Shown: piece after piece, positions 8,339-17,356 of the stretch
Numbering within the stretch: position 1 is the stretch's first letter
Layout: every line of letters starts with the position of its first letter
NCBI RefSeq assembly: GCF_016908595.1
Contig: NZ_JAFBEC010000002.1
Coordinates: 1 to 64,000, forward strand
Source of the DNA: Geomicrobium sediminis
GTDB taxonomy: Bacteria; Bacillota; Bacilli; Bacillales; Marinococcaceae
Direction: 5' to 3'
Length of the DNA stretch: 64,000 bases
The notes under the pieces: generated by a model
Database searches by the model: none
What the model was told of the DNA's origin: nothing
What the model saw: only the letters and a program-made list of their open reading frames with translations
Made by a program: the position numbers and the translations under genes

Positions 8339-9727
8339 ATGGAATATCGTATTGAAAAAGATACGCTAGGTGAAATGCAAGTACCAGCAGATAAACATTG
8401 GGGTGCCCAAACACAACGTAGTGTTCACAACTTCCCAATCGGTTCAGAAAAAATGCCACGTGAAGTGGTACTCGGTTTTGCAATTTTAAAGAAAGCTGCA
8501 GCACGAGCAAATGAAAGTCTCGGCAAGCTCGATAGCGAACGTGCAGATGCCATTGCAAAAGCTGCAGATGAAGTTCTCGCAGGTAAATGGGACAGCCACT
8601 TCCCGCTTGTCGTTTGGCAAACAGGTAGTGGAACGCAATCAAACATGAACATGAACGAAGTTCTTGCGCGAAGAGGAACAGAAATCCTGCAAGAACAAGG
8701 AAAAGACATTACCATTCATCCAAACGATGATGTGAACCGTTCACAAAGCTCGAACGATACGTTCCCAACTGCAATGCACATTGCAGCTGTAAGCGATGTC
8801 AACCAGAGATTACTACCCGCATTAGCAAAACTTAAACAAACGCTACAACAAAAATCAGAGCAGTTTGACTCGATCATTAAAATTGGTCGTACACACCTTC
8901 AAGACGCAACACCACTTACACTCGGACAAGAAGTAAGCGGTTGGTATGAAATGCTTCGTAAATCCGAAACGATGATTAGCGAAAGTATTCGCCACTTGCA
9001 CGACTTGGCTATTGGTGGAACAGCAGTAGGAACAGGAATTAACGCTCACCCAGAATTTGGTGATCGTACTGCCGGCTTCATTAGTGAATACACGTCATTC
9101 CCATTCCGTTCTGCACCTAACAAATTCCATGCGTTAACGAGTCACGATGACACGACTTACGCTCACGGTGCAATTAAAGCACTTGCTGCTGACCTTATGA
9201 AAATCGCCAACGACGTTCGTTGGTTAGCAAGCGGTCCACGTTCTGGGATCGGCGAGTTAACGATTCCTGCGAACGAACCAGGAAGCTCAATTATGCCTGG
9301 GAAAGTAAACCCTACTCAAAGCGAAGCACTTACGATGGTCGCGACACAAGTGATGGGTAACGATGCTGCAATCGGTTTTGCCGCTAGCCAAGGGAACTTT
9401 GAATTAAATGTCTTTAAACCAGTTATCATTTATAACTTCTTACAGTCTGTTCAACTTCTTACAGATGCTATGCACTCGTTCCACGATCGTTGTATCGAAG
9501 GATTAGAAGCTGAAGAAGCAAACATTGCAAACCACGTGAAGAACTCACTGATGCTTGTAACAGCGTTAAATCCACACATTGGTTATGAGAACGCTGCAGC
9601 GATTGCTAAGCATGCTCATCAAGAAGGATTAACACTTAAAGAAGCAGCACTTCAAAGCGGTCACCTTACTGAAGAGCAATTCAACGAATGGGTAGATCCT
9701 GCGAAGATGGTTCAACCAAACGCGTAA
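8339..9727 (+). CDS. fumC: Class II fumarate hydratase
   Basis: This 462-residue enzyme interconverts fumarate and malate in the TCA cycle. The superfamily signature [16 protein letters not shown] lies near residue 318. Other family stretches are [14 protein letters not shown] (~100), [15 protein letters not shown] (~133) and [12 protein letters not shown] (~188). Length and lack of iron-sulfur cysteines fit the heat-stable FumC class. AGGGAG precedes the ATG. The gene is monocistronic, with its own terminator. Confidence 0.96.
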   Translation: MEYRIEKDTLGEMQVPADKHWGAQTQRSVHNFPIGSEKMPREVVLGFAILKKAAARANESLGKLDSERADAIAKAADEVLAGKWDSHFPLVVWQTGSGTQSNMNMNEVLARRGTEILQEQGKDITIHPNDDVNRSQSSNDTFPTAMHIAAVSDVNQRLLPALAKLKQTLQQKSEQFDSIIKIGRTHLQDATPLTLGQEVSGWYEMLRKSETMISESIRHLHDLAIGGTAVGTGINAHPEFGDRTAGFISEYTSFPFRSAPNKFHALTSHDDTTYAHGAIKALAADLMKIANDVRWLASGPRSGIGELTIPANEPGSSIMPGKVNPTQSEALTMVATQVMGNDAAIGFAASQGNFELNVFKPVIIYNFLQSVQLLTDAMHSFHDRCIEGLEAEEANIANHVKNSLMLVTALNPHIGYENAAAIAKHAHQEGLTLKEAALQSGHLTEEQFNEWVDPAKMVQPNA

Positions 9728-9737
9728 AGCGTACTTA

Positions 9738-9776
9738 GGAAAAAACCTAGCATAAGCGAATGCTAGGTTTTTTCTA
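9738..9776. terminator. Bidirectional terminator between fumC and the M20 gene
   Basis: A stem of AAAAAACCTAGCAT with ATGCTAGGTTTTTT and a short AAGCGA loop works in both directions. Confidence 0.9.
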
Positions 9777-9792
9777 TTGGTGTTTATGGCTG

Positions 9793-11091
9793 TCACTTCC
9801 CAATATTAAGGATGACATGACACGTTGTTTCAATTCCTTTGAAAAACAACTCCACATCCATATTTTCATTCGGTGCGTGGTTATCTTCATCTGCATTTGC
9901 GTATGGAATTAACAGTGATAGCGTTCCGAGTAACTCTTGAAAAAGATAACCAGGAAACGTTGCTCCAATCGCTGGTAAAACGATTGGCTGCAATTCATGA
10001 GCATCGTGTACGGAGGAAATGATTTGCCTAACGCTTTCAAGTTCCATTGATGTTCTTGTTGGCTTACTCGCACCGACCCGTACAATGTCTAAAGACGGAT
10101 CCACCTGCTGAATATGAGCAACGAGTTTCCTATATATATCGTCAGGGTCTTGATCAGCGACAAGTCGAATATCAATTTTCACTTTGTCCTCACTTGGAAT
10201 GACCGTCTTTTGCCCAGTTCCAGAATAGCCACTTGATAGACCACTAATGTTAAATGTCGGTGTAAGTGTTAACTTCTCATAATATTCTTCACCACTCATA
10301 TCTAACGCTTCATACCCAATAACTCGCCCCGTCTCTTGAAGATCAAATGGCTGCTCTTGCAAATGCCGAATATCTTCGATCGTCACTGGACGAACATCAT
10401 CATAAAACCCTTCAATTAGAACTTCTCCATCAGTTCCTGCTCGCATCGACTGCAATACATTGATTAATTTCCATGCAGGGTTTGGTACGATATTGCCTTT
10501 GTTGCCTGAGTGATTGTCTTGTGTCGCACCAATCGCTGTAAGCTCGACATACAACATTCCCCGATTCCCTAAATAAACGATTGGACGACCTGTACTATCC
10601 AGCGGACCATCTGCATTGTACAACACATCTGCAACTAACAACTCTTGGTGCTCTTTTATGAACTCAGGAAGACTATGGCTACTGCTTTCTTCTTCCCCAT
10701 CAAATAAAAATTTAACATTGACAGAAAAGTCAATTTGAAGATCTCGCAACGTCTTAATTGCAAAGACATGTGCAAGCATTTGCCCTTTATTATCCCCAAC
10801 TCCCCTTGCATAGATCTTTCCATTCCTAATTGATGGTTCAAATGGTGGTGTCTCCCAAGCTTCAATTGGCTCTGGAGGTTGCACATCGTAATGTCCGTAA
10901 ATCAAAATTGTTTTTGTGTTCTTCGGATTAATGATTTCACCATATACAATCGGACTACCTTTTGTTTCGTAAATCGTAGCTTTAATATCGTAATCTAACA
11001 ATTGACGCTTTAAAATCTGTGCGCATTTGTCTACACCAATTTGTTGAGCACTTATGCTTGGTTGTCTTAACAACTCAAATAAAAGATTCAA
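9793..11091 (-). CDS. M20 family metallopeptidase (dipeptidase-like)
   Basis: This 432-residue protein belongs to the M20 zinc peptidases of the carnosinase/CPG2 type. The metal-site stretch YGHYDVQPPEP is near residue 65, followed by ARGVGDNKGQ with the bridging aspartate (~95) and FDGEEESSSHSLPEF with the catalytic Glu pair (~131). It probably cleaves cytoplasmic dipeptides. The start is uncertain: the frame is open only from a TAG at 11113-11115, the first usable codon is TTG at 11091, and the ribosome site is weak (GAAGAAGAG). The N-terminus is shorter than usual for the family, so an unusual start or a small 5' defect is possible. A strong hairpin lies ~70 bp upstream. Confidence 0.85.
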   Translation of the reverse strand: MNLLFELLRQPSISAQQIGVDKCAQILKRQLLDYDIKATIYETKGSPIVYGEIINPKNTKTILIYGHYDVQPPEPIEAWETPPFEPSIRNGKIYARGVGDNKGQMLAHVFAIKTLRDLQIDFSVNVKFLFDGEEESSSHSLPEFIKEHQELLVADVLYNADGPLDSTGRPIVYLGNRGMLYVELTAIGATQDNHSGNKGNIVPNPAWKLINVLQSMRAGTDGEVLIEGFYDDVRPVTIEDIRHLQEQPFDLQETGRVIGYEALDMSGEEYYEKLTLTPTFNISGLSSGYSGTGQKTVIPSEDKVKIDIRLVADQDPDDIYRKLVAHIQQVDPSLDIVRVGASKPTRTSMELESVRQIISSVHDAHELQPIVLPAIGATFPGYLFQELLGTLSLLIPYANADEDNHAPNENMDVELFFKGIETTCHVILNIGK

Positions 11092-11149
11092 ATACTCTTC
11101 TTCATTCGCACCCTATCCAACTTTTCAACCTACTCAACGAGACTACATT

Positions 11150-11197
11150 TATCTTAAAATGAAACATGGTATGACTCGTCTGAGTCATACCATGTTC
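11150..11197 (-). terminator. Strong hairpin terminator behind the 59-residue gene
   Basis: AACATGGTATGACTC (11163-11177) and GAGTCATACCATGTT (11182-11196) form a perfect 15-pair stem with a four-base loop. On the minus strand TCATTTTAAG follows, a modest T-tract. It would end the yutG plus 59-residue transcript before the M20 gene. Confidence 0.6.
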
Positions 11198-11222
11198 CAC
11201 ACTCCCTCTTATCAAGGAGTCT

Positions 11223-11402
11223 TTATTCATCATACGTATAACGTACGACATATTTATCATTTCGCAGGCGGATGATCTCGACAAGTGGACCAACCTCATA
11301 CCCATTTTGCCAATTGTCTTCAAGCTTTGCTTTTATACAACCAGCTTGAAATTTAGAACGGAATGTTTGCTTAAAATAAATCCAATGTGGTCCACGCTTC
11401 AT
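11223..11402 (-). CDS. Hypothetical 59-residue basic protein
   Basis: AAAGGAG lies nine bases before the ATG. The protein begins MKRGPHWIYFKQTFRSKFQ and ends in a beta-rich stretch (VEIIRLRNDKYVVRYTYDE). It is basic at the N-terminus and rich in aromatic residues, with one cysteine and no signal or membrane segment. I do not recognise the family. It is 17 bp downstream of yutG on the same strand and probably co-transcribed with it. The ribosome site, codon use and operon position make it a real gene. Confidence 0.7.
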   Translation of the reverse strand: MKRGPHWIYFKQTFRSKFQAGCIKAKLEDNWQNGYEVGPLVEIIRLRNDKYVVRYTYDE

Positions 11403-11419
11403 TCCTATTGCTCCTTTAA

Positions 11420-11977
11420 CTAACCGATCAGTTCCTCATCTTCAGGCTTTCTTATGACGACTGTCGTTGCTTCATCACGATCACGAAGTCGATGCGCTAA
11501 CCGCGCAGAAGCATTCGCTGCAATGCTACACACTAAATCATCTAAAAACGTATTCACCTGATCCGTTGAACGGTCCAGTTCTCGTATAATCCCAGTCTTC
11601 TCTTTATCAAGATACCCAAATGATGTCACAGCAATGCTACCGAAACCAAAAACAGAACCAAGGGCGATCGTTTCATCAACTCCAAATAAACCTTCGTCGC
11701 CAGTAATTAATGATAACAACGGCTCACTTAAACGACCTTCTTCTGCTAATACGTCCAATTCTATGCCAACGAGTATCGCATGTTGGATCTCTCTTTTTAT
11801 GAGTACAGCATCAACGCTTTCAACACACTCCGCCATCGTAAGATTAGGTGCATATGGATGTTGTAAAGCATATACAATTTCTGCGATTGCGTCAATCTCT
11901 ACTCCCCGTTCTTGTAACTTCGTTCGTGCGTGATGTGAAATGATATCGCCAGTAACGATAATTTTTTCATCCCTCAC
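11420..11977 (-). CDS. yutG: PgpA-like protein YutG
   Basis: About 185 residues resemble the phosphatidylglycerophosphatase A (PgpA) family, specifically the soluble B. subtilis YutG form. Family features include an N-terminal helical segment (ARTKLQERGVEIDAIAEIVYAL), a Gly-rich centre (FGVDETIALGSVFGFGSIAVTSFG) and DKEKTGIIRELD. PgpA enzymes remove the phosphate of phosphatidylglycerophosphate; whether YutG does so in cells is less certain. The GTG at 11977 is preferred because AGGGGGA lies at correct spacing; ATGs at 11995 and 11983 are alternatives. It heads a likely two-gene unit. Confidence 0.8.
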   Translation of the reverse strand: MRDEKIIVTGDIISHHARTKLQERGVEIDAIAEIVYALQHPYAPNLTMAECVESVDAVLIKREIQHAILVGIELDVLAEEGRLSEPLLSLITGDEGLFGVDETIALGSVFGFGSIAVTSFGYLDKEKTGIIRELDRSTDQVNTFLDDLVCSIAANASARLAHRLRDRDEATTVVIRKPEDEELIG

Positions 11978-12085
11978 GATCATTCCCCCTGTCATTAATG
12001 TAACATATTCACATACAACGCCAAGTTTTACTGTAATATGCTATACTTGGAGAGAATTTGAAGTCATAAAAGGAGCGATTTTCAC

Positions 12086-12805
12086 TTGGACGGAACTGTT
12101 GAAACCCTTCATTTACAAAGTAAATTGCTTGATCATGAGTTTGATTTGCACGTATATATTCCACCGAACTATCATGAAAATTTCAGCTATAACCTAATCA
12201 TTACTGGCGATGGACAAGACTTCTTTAAACTCGGAAAAGTCGACCAAAAAGTTGAACACTTTATTCTAGAAGACAGCGGTCCTGAAACGATTGTCGTTGG
12301 AGTTCCATACCCACGGGTCGCCATGAGACGGAAATGGTATGCTCCTGATGGAGAGCATACGAACGATTATTTACGGTTTATCAAAGAAGAACTTTTACCG
12401 ATGCTTGAAGATCACTACAACCTAAATCAAAATCCTGATTCGAGATTACTAATGGGTGACTCACTTTCAGCATCTTTGGCATTGATGACTTGCTTAACTT
12501 ACCCTGATACTTTCCAACGAGCCGTTCTCTTCTCTCCCTATGTTGATGATCAATTAAAAACGATGGTCGCTGAAAGCAACTCCCTACATTCACTTAAGAT
12601 ATATCACCAATTTGGAAGTGATGAGCGTGAAGTAAAAGCGACAGACGGTAGAGTCTTGGACTTTATTGAGATGAATGAATCACTTCATGAATTGTTCGCA
12701 AATAAACTTCAATCCTACGACTACAAAAAGATCGATCAAGGCAACCATACGTGGTTCACTTGGGGGCCTTTACTCCCGGAAGCACTTGAATTCCACTGGC
12801 TTTAA
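12086..12805 (+). CDS. yjcH: YjcH-like putative esterase (alpha/beta hydrolase)
   Basis: This 239-residue protein is an esterase D-type alpha/beta hydrolase. The nucleophile elbow is GDSLSAS near residue 128 (G-x-S-x-x with Ser), DGQDFF (~43) marks the oxyanion-side loop, and GNHTWFTW (~220) carries the likely catalytic histidine. It is cytoplasmic, with no signal. The start is TTG at 12086 behind AAAAGGAG. It is followed by a YjcF-like acetyltransferase; B. subtilis has yjcF-yjcG-yjcH, so yjcG is missing and the order is swapped. The substrate is unknown. Confidence 0.82.
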   Translation: MDGTVETLHLQSKLLDHEFDLHVYIPPNYHENFSYNLIITGDGQDFFKLGKVDQKVEHFILEDSGPETIVVGVPYPRVAMRRKWYAPDGEHTNDYLRFIKEELLPMLEDHYNLNQNPDSRLLMGDSLSASLALMTCLTYPDTFQRAVLFSPYVDDQLKTMVAESNSLHSLKIYHQFGSDEREVKATDGRVLDFIEMNESLHELFANKLQSYDYKKIDQGNHTWFTWGPLLPEALEFHWL

Positions 12806-12820
12806 AAAGGAGAGAATACT

Positions 12821-13249
12821 ATGAAAGCAATCATCGCAACAACTGAAGAAGAAATGAAACAAGTCCAACAAATCCGCTACGACGTTTTTGTTATTGAACA
12901 AGAAGTGTCTGAAGAAGACGAGTGGGATGAATTTGAAGATGAAAGCGTTCATTTCCTTCTAGAAAGTGATCAACAATACGTTGGAGCAGGACGAGTACGC
13001 TGGCTTGGAACGACTGGAAAAGCCGAGCGGATTTGTATATTGGAACAACACCGTGGAACTGGCGCAGGTAAAGCGGTTATGGAAGCACTTGAGAGTTATG
13101 TAGCTATGAATAATGGAGAAAAGGTTAAGCTTAATGCACAAACCCAAGCTCGCGGGTTCTACGAGCGTATTGGCTATACTGTAACGTCTGAAGAAGAATT
13201 TTTGGATGCAGGAATTCCGCACGTAACGATGGAGAAAACGATAAACTAA
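12821..13249 (+). CDS. yjcF: YjcF-like GNAT acetyltransferase
   Basis: This 142-residue GNAT-fold protein has the acetyl-CoA loop as EQHRGTGAGKAVMEAL (~78-93; Q/RxxGxG/A pattern). It has the YjcF hallmarks VFVIEQEV near residue 25 and EEEFLDAGIPHVTMEK at the C-terminus. It transfers an acetyl group to an unknown amine. AAAAGGAG precedes the ATG and the gap from yjcH is 15 bp, so the two form one operon ending at a strong terminator. Confidence 0.88.
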   Translation: MKAIIATTEEEMKQVQQIRYDVFVIEQEVSEEDEWDEFEDESVHFLLESDQQYVGAGRVRWLGTTGKAERICILEQHRGTGAGKAVMEALESYVAMNNGEKVKLNAQTQARGFYERIGYTVTSEEEFLDAGIPHVTMEKTIN

Positions 13250-13280
13250 AAAATCCGACCTTAACGGGTCGGATTTTTTA
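13247..13280. terminator. Bidirectional terminator
   Basis: A stem of AAAAAATCCGACC with GGTCGGATTTTTT overlaps the yjcF stop and abuts the end of the convergent small gene. Confidence 0.9.
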
Positions 13281-13511
13281 TATGATACGATCGATTTGCT
13301 TCCCTTTACCGGTTACGTTCGCTTGTAACCTTCGTTGGTGCAACCACCTTTGTTCCATGTTCTTTACATAAGAAGACGGCTGTTGTTCACGTGAGTACCG
13401 ATTTACTCTTGCTACTTGAAGGACAGACGCGTGATTAGATTGTTTTCCTGACAAACGTGAGCCGTATTGAATTGCGACATCATTATGCACTTGTGGAACA
13501 TAACCCATCAT
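13278..13511 (-). CDS. Hypothetical 77-residue basic protein
   Basis: AAGGAG is followed by GTG and three consecutive ATG codons; an ATG at 13511 or 13508 has the best spacing. The protein begins MMGYVPQVHNDVAIQYGSRL and is rich in Gln, Arg, His and Ser, without membrane segments or cysteine (HASVLQVARVNRYSREQQPS). I do not recognise the family. It sits divergently from the spore-coat gene cotY and may be a spore protein, but only context supports that. Confidence 0.6.
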   Translation of the reverse strand: MMGYVPQVHNDVAIQYGSRLSGKQSNHASVLQVARVNRYSREQQPSSYVKNMEQRWLHQRRLQANVTGKGKQIDRII

Positions 13512-13639
13512 CATCACTCCTTACAAATCATTTACCCATATTTTAGAAATCAAACACATTTCAAGATCAATTCAGCTAAAATTAATCGGCGTAAACCATT
13601 GATACGAAGCGATTTTTTTAATCGAAAATAAAACTACAC

Positions 13640-13667
13640 ACGCTTTAGGGTAAACGTACATACGATA
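13640..13667 (+). promoter_or_regulatory. Sigma-K-like promoter of cotY
   Basis: AC (13640-13641), 17 bp, then CATACGATA (13659-13667) matches AC-N16/17-CATAnnnTA, about 38 bp upstream of the coat gene start. Confidence 0.6.
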
Positions 13668-13704
13668 TAGCGAACATGAAGGAAAACCTAAAGGAGTGAT
13701 GAGC

Positions 13705-14199
13705 GTGAGCTGCGGTCGCAAAGATTTCGATACTGGCAACTGCGTGTGCGATGCAGTGCTTGCGATTAGTGAAGCACAAGATGCCGTAGAAAAAAAAGGG
13801 AGCTGCGCAAACAGTTGTTTTACTAATCTCTTAAAGCCGAACGGGCGTTTCAATGATACGATCCCATTCATGTTAAAAGGTAAAACAGGTGAATTGTTTT
13901 GGGCAACTGGTGGTTTAACAGCCGACTTCCCAGATGTTTTTGAAACTGTATTCTTCAGAGTTGAGAACATTTGTGAAAAGTCTTGCTGTGCGACATTATC
14001 ACTACTTCGTCCAACAGGCGACATTCTCTTTACACAATCTTGTTGCGTAGATCCAACATCTTTATCAGATGTTGTTTCACTAGAACGCACGAACTGCTGC
14101 ATTGAAGTAGATTTAAGCTGCTTCTGCGCAATCCAATGTTTAGATCCAGGCCTTGTTGATAACCCTATCGGGACAATTCCACCAGCACCTGGCATGTAA
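13705..14199 (+). CDS. cotY: CotY/CotZ family spore coat (crust) protein
   Basis: This 164-residue cysteine-rich protein begins MSCGRKDFDTGNCVCDAV, closely resembling B. subtilis CotY (MSCGK...NCVCDAV). It keeps the family blocks CFTNLLKP, FFRVENICEKSCCATLSLLRP and NCCIEVDLSCFCAIQCLDP. CotY and CotZ form disulfide-linked ordered layers in the spore crust or exosporium base. GTG 13705 is the likely start, because AAGGAG is eight bases away and the protein then aligns with CotY; the ATG at 13699 is too close. It sits four bases from the end of convergent cotO. Paralogy between CotY and CotZ cannot be resolved here. Confidence 0.9.
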   Translation: MSCGRKDFDTGNCVCDAVLAISEAQDAVEKKGSCANSCFTNLLKPNGRFNDTIPFMLKGKTGELFWATGGLTADFPDVFETVFFRVENICEKSCCATLSLLRPTGDILFTQSCCVDPTSLSDVVSLERTNCCIEVDLSCFCAIQCLDPGLVDNPIGTIPPAPGM

Positions 14200-14203
14200 G
14201 GTA

Positions 14204-14902
14204 TTAAACACTAGAGAAATGGTCGAGGGTTAAGTCAATGACATCCTCGTACCGTATCGTTACTTGATAAGGTAATTGTTGGGTCTGCATCGTAAATTGA
14301 TCTTCTTCAATATCAGTTACGTTGCCGACCCATGTTTCTTCTTTCGTTTGGCAAATACAAACGGTTGGATTTAACGTTCTCATTTTATAAAGCAACCTTA
14401 CTTTATCTTCTGTCGAACGATTTTCAAACCCTTTTTTACGTGAAGGCTGGACGAGCTGTTCTGAAGATTTGCGTGAATGCGTCTTTTCTTCACTCGTTCG
14501 TTCTTCTTTTTTGTTCGTCTCGTTCGTTTTTCTAACTCTTTCTTCAATCGCATCACGCAATATTTCATTTGCTTTAGAATTTGGGGATTCAATGGACTTC
14601 TGCCAATTCGGTCCAAGATGTCGATTCAAATCAAACGATCGCTTCTTTGGCACCTCATCTTCATTGGAATCAGGTAAAACTTCTTCACTTACATCGTTTT
14701 GTTCTGACACTAGTTCGTCACTCACATGCGTTGGAGAAAGCTCTTTTACAGGCTCTTTTTCCTCAACTTCTTCCAAATGTTCTTTTACCGTTCTTTTGTA
14801 TAGAAGTTCAAGTTCATTATCACCAACCGTTGGCATTGAATGGTTTGGATTATCAATATATAGAAGAGGTTGAACTTGATTGTGTCTTTTTTTCGTACTC
14901 AT
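14204..14902 (-). CDS. cotO: Spore coat assembly protein CotO (YjbX-like)
   Basis: About 232 residues: a basic N-terminus (MSTKKRHNQVQPLLYIDNPN), a long highly charged Glu/Lys/Ser-rich middle that is probably disordered, and a conserved C-terminal domain (KVRLLYKMRTLNPTVCICQT, then GNVTDIEEDQFTM). B. subtilis CotO has this plan and helps assemble coat layers near CotY/CotZ, the same neighbourhood as here. The start at 14902 follows GGGAGG; an ATG 21 bases earlier lacks a site and encodes a GKGRKG artefact. It is convergent with cotY with only four bases between stop codons. Confidence 0.85.
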   Translation of the reverse strand: MSTKKRHNQVQPLLYIDNPNHSMPTVGDNELELLYKRTVKEHLEEVEEKEPVKELSPTHVSDELVSEQNDVSEEVLPDSNEDEVPKKRSFDLNRHLGPNWQKSIESPNSKANEILRDAIEERVRKTNETNKKEERTSEEKTHSRKSSEQLVQPSRKKGFENRSTEDKVRLLYKMRTLNPTVCICQTKEETWVGNVTDIEEDQFTMQTQQLPYQVTIRYEDVIDLTLDHFSSV

Positions 14903-15012
14903 ACCCTTCCTCCCTTTACCCATCGTATTACCACATTGTATTCATGGAATTACAAGCTATGATTACTTTCAAAGCTGAGTAGGTAAAGCGCCCGATTTCA
15001 AATTTCTTACAC

Positions 15013-15040
15013 ACCCGTTTTAGGTGCTTTGCATAGGTTA
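15013..15040 (+). promoter_or_regulatory. Sigma-K-like promoter of the YjcZ-type gene
   Basis: AC (15013-15014), 17 bp, then CATAGGTTA (15032-15040). The core CTTTGCATAGGTTA is identical to that at 6666-6679, and both continue with a purine and TATG. Confidence 0.65.
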
Positions 15041-15093
15041 GTATGGAGAGCAAGCGGTTCTCTAAGAATTCAAGATTCCAGGAGGAATGCTAC

Positions 15094-15207
15094 ATGTCAG
15101 AATGTTGTCACAGCGGTGGATATGGTGGATCAAACGGTTTAGGCGGATTTGCATTTGTTGTTGTGCTTTTCATCTTACTCGTAATCGTAGGTTCTGCATA
15201 CTGCTAA
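15094..15207 (+). CDS. YjcZ-type tiny sporulation membrane protein
   Basis: This 37-residue protein starts at an ATG behind AGGAGG. Its head is Gly/Cys-rich (MSECCHSGGYGGSNGLGG) and one hydrophobic helix follows (FAFVVVLFILLVIVGSAYC). This is the signature of the YjcZ/YczN family of tiny Bacillus sporulation proteins (TIGR01732-like). They are made in the mother cell and are associated with spores; function is unknown. The sigma-K-like promoter upstream fits that timing. A terminator follows directly. Confidence 0.88.
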   Translation: MSECCHSGGYGGSNGLGGFAFVVVLFILLVIVGSAYC

Positions 15208-15217
15208 TGCAAATAAA

Positions 15218-15253
15218 CAAAAACAAGTCGCTCCTTAGAGCGACTTGTTTTAC
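15218..15253. terminator. Bidirectional terminator
   Basis: A stem of AAACAAGTCGCTC with GAGCGACTTGTTT and a four-base loop separates the YjcZ-type gene from the convergent oligopeptide-transport operon. Confidence 0.9.
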
Positions 15254-16264
15254 TTATACGATTGAAGTCTTTTCAGTTTCCGCAATCTTTTCGATATGAT
15301 GACATGCAGCCTTATGAGTTTCATTCATGAACGTCGTTGAACGAAGTTCTGGCTCCTCTGTCTTACAAATATCTGTTGCAAACGGGCAACGAGTGTGGAA
15401 TCTACAGCCAGATGGCGGATTCATTGGTGAAGGAACATCACCTTGTAAAACGATTCGTTCTCTCGTTTTCGATGGATCTGGAATTGGAATCGCTGATAAC
15501 AATGCACGAGTATATGGATGTCTTGGACTATCAAAGAGATCTTTTTTATCAGCAATTTCGACGATCTTACCGAGGTACATAACGATCACTCGATCAGAGA
15601 TGTGACGAACAACCCCTAAATCGTGAGAGATAAACAAATACGTTAAATCTAGATCTTTTTGTAGTTTCTTTAACAAGTTTAATACTTGTGCTTGTGTTGA
15701 CACGTCAAGGGCAGATACAGCTTCATCACAAACAATGAGTTTAGGATCTACAGACAAAGCTCGGGCAATCCCGATTCTTTGACGTTGTCCCCCACTAAAT
15801 TGGAATGGGTAACGTTCTGCTTGTTCTGGCCTTAAACCAACAACTTCCATCAATTCACGAATACGCTCAGGGCGCTTTGCTTTAGGCACAACACCTTGAA
15901 TTGCCATCGCTTCATCGAGAATTTGCTTAACCTTTTGTCGTGGGTTCAAAGACGCATATGGATCTTGGAAAATAATCTGCATTTCTTTACGCTTTTGACG
16001 TAAATCAGATTTGCTAAGCTCCATAAGGTTTTGCCCTTCAAAAAGGATTTCTCCGTCAGTAGGGTCATCAAGTCGTAAAATCGCTCGACCTGTCGTTGAT
16101 TTACCACAACCAGATTCTCCTACAATACTAAGTGTCTCACCAGGATTTATAGCGAAGGATACGTCATCGACCGCTTTAACTTGGGCTTGCGTACGATTTA
16201 GAATTCCGCCTTTTACTGGAAAGTACTTTTGTAAATTCTTTGCTTCAAATAACGGTGTTGTCAT
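15254..16264 (-). CDS. Peptide ABC transporter ATPase, OppF/DppF type
   Basis: This 336-residue ATPase has Walker [10 protein letters not shown] (~50), signature FSGGQRQR (~165), Walker B LIVCDEA (~185) and the OppF/DppF C-terminal zone with four cysteines ([15 protein letters not shown], then ACHH) that typically binds an iron-sulfur cluster. It energises uptake together with the OppD-type partner upstream. Its ATG overlaps the partner's stop codon (ATGA), indicating translational coupling. It is the last gene of the minus-strand order C-B-D-F. Confidence 0.92.
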   Translation of the reverse strand: MTTPLFEAKNLQKYFPVKGGILNRTQAQVKAVDDVSFAINPGETLSIVGESGCGKSTTGRAILRLDDPTDGEILFEGQNLMELSKSDLRQKRKEMQIIFQDPYASLNPRQKVKQILDEAMAIQGVVPKAKRPERIRELMEVVGLRPEQAERYPFQFSGGQRQRIGIARALSVDPKLIVCDEAVSALDVSTQAQVLNLLKKLQKDLDLTYLFISHDLGVVRHISDRVIVMYLGKIVEIADKKDLFDSPRHPYTRALLSAIPIPDPSKTRERIVLQGDVPSPMNPPSGCRFHTRCPFATDICKTEEPELRSTTFMNETHKAACHHIEKIAETEKTSIV

Positions 16265-17307
16265 TGATTCGTTGCAACCCCTTTCGTCGGGTTCGGTCCA
16301 TCCCATTCATCCGTATAAATCCAGCAACGTGTTTGACCTGTCGTAATACCTTCATCCACATTGTTAGAAGGTGTTGCAAGTTCTGGATGCTTCTCTACAC
16401 AAAGTTCTCTAGCATAAGGGCAACGCTCTGCGAAGCGACAACCGCTCGGCATGTTCTGTGGAGTTGGAACCGTTCCTGGGATCATTTCAAGCTCATCAAG
16501 GTCAATATCGTGACGTGGAATGGCATTCATCAATCCTTGAGTATAAGGGTGTAATGGTCGCTTAAACAATGTCTTCACATCTGCTTGCTCCACTACTTCA
16601 CCCGCGTACATTACAACAACTTTATCTGCCGTTTCAGCAATAACACCTAAATCGTGTGTAATCATTAGAACGGCCATTCCTGACTTCTCTTGAAGCTCTT
16701 TGATCAGTTCTAGAATTTGCGCTTGAATGGTTACGTCAAGTGCTGTTGTTGGTTCATCAGCGATCAGAAGTTCAGGGTCGCATGAAAGTGCAATCGCGAT
16801 CATCACACGCTGACGCATCCCTCCAGATAACTCATGAGGATAACGCTTAGCACGGTCCTCTGGCGCTGGTATTCCGACTAGTTTCAGCATGTTAACCGCT
16901 TCTTGCCATGCTGCTTTTTTGTCGAGTTTCTTATGAATACGAACCGCTTCAGCAATTTGAGAACCGACTGTAAACACTGGGTTTAACGATGTCATTGGCT
17001 CTTGGAAAATCATTGAAAGACGGTTGCCTCGATACTTTGCAAATTGTTGCTTTGATTTCTTTAATAAATCTTCGCCGCTTAGTTCAATCGTTCCCCCAAC
17101 AATTTTACCAGGATGTTGGATTAATCGCATAACTGAAAGTGACGTAATACTCTTACCTGAACCTGACTCTCCTACAATTCCTAATGTCTCGTTACTATTA
17201 ACACTAAAATCAACGCCGTCAACGGCCTTAACTTCTCCATCAGGCGTAAAGAATGATGTTTGTAATCCTTTTACTTCAAGTACAGGTGTCTGTTCGTTTG
17301 AAGCCAT
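16261..17307 (-). CDS. Peptide ABC transporter ATPase, OppD/DppD type
   Basis: This 348-residue ATPase has Walker A GESGSGKS (~40), signature LSGGMRQR (~158) and Walker [14 protein letters not shown] (~178). The D-subunit-type C-terminus ([17 protein letters not shown]) has cysteines spaced as in the F partner. The ATG at 17307 is preferred over one six bases earlier because AAAGGAGG then has correct spacing. It overlaps oppF by four bases. Confidence 0.92.
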   Translation of the reverse strand: MASNEQTPVLEVKGLQTSFFTPDGEVKAVDGVDFSVNSNETLGIVGESGSGKSITSLSVMRLIQHPGKIVGGTIELSGEDLLKKSKQQFAKYRGNRLSMIFQEPMTSLNPVFTVGSQIAEAVRIHKKLDKKAAWQEAVNMLKLVGIPAPEDRAKRYPHELSGGMRQRVMIAIALSCDPELLIADEPTTALDVTIQAQILELIKELQEKSGMAVLMITHDLGVIAETADKVVVMYAGEVVEQADVKTLFKRPLHPYTQGLMNAIPRHDIDLDELEMIPGTVPTPQNMPSGCRFAERCPYARELCVEKHPELATPSNNVDEGITTGQTRCWIYTDEWDGPNPTKGVATNQ

Positions 17308-17356
17308 GTCCATGACCTCCTTTATACAATATCGGATCGTGGGCTTCTACCATGAA

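Noticed and set aside
11163-11196. Perfect 15-bp inverted repeat considered as a mobile-element end
   Set aside because: There is a single copy, no transposase and no target duplication; its position behind a gene fits a terminator.
13572-14195. Minus-strand frame opposite cotY
   Set aside because: It mirrors a clear coat protein gene; the cysteine-rich family pattern is on the plus strand.
14332-14982. Plus-strand frames opposite cotO
   Set aside because: They are Ser/Phe-rich shadows produced by the Glu/Lys-rich coding strand.
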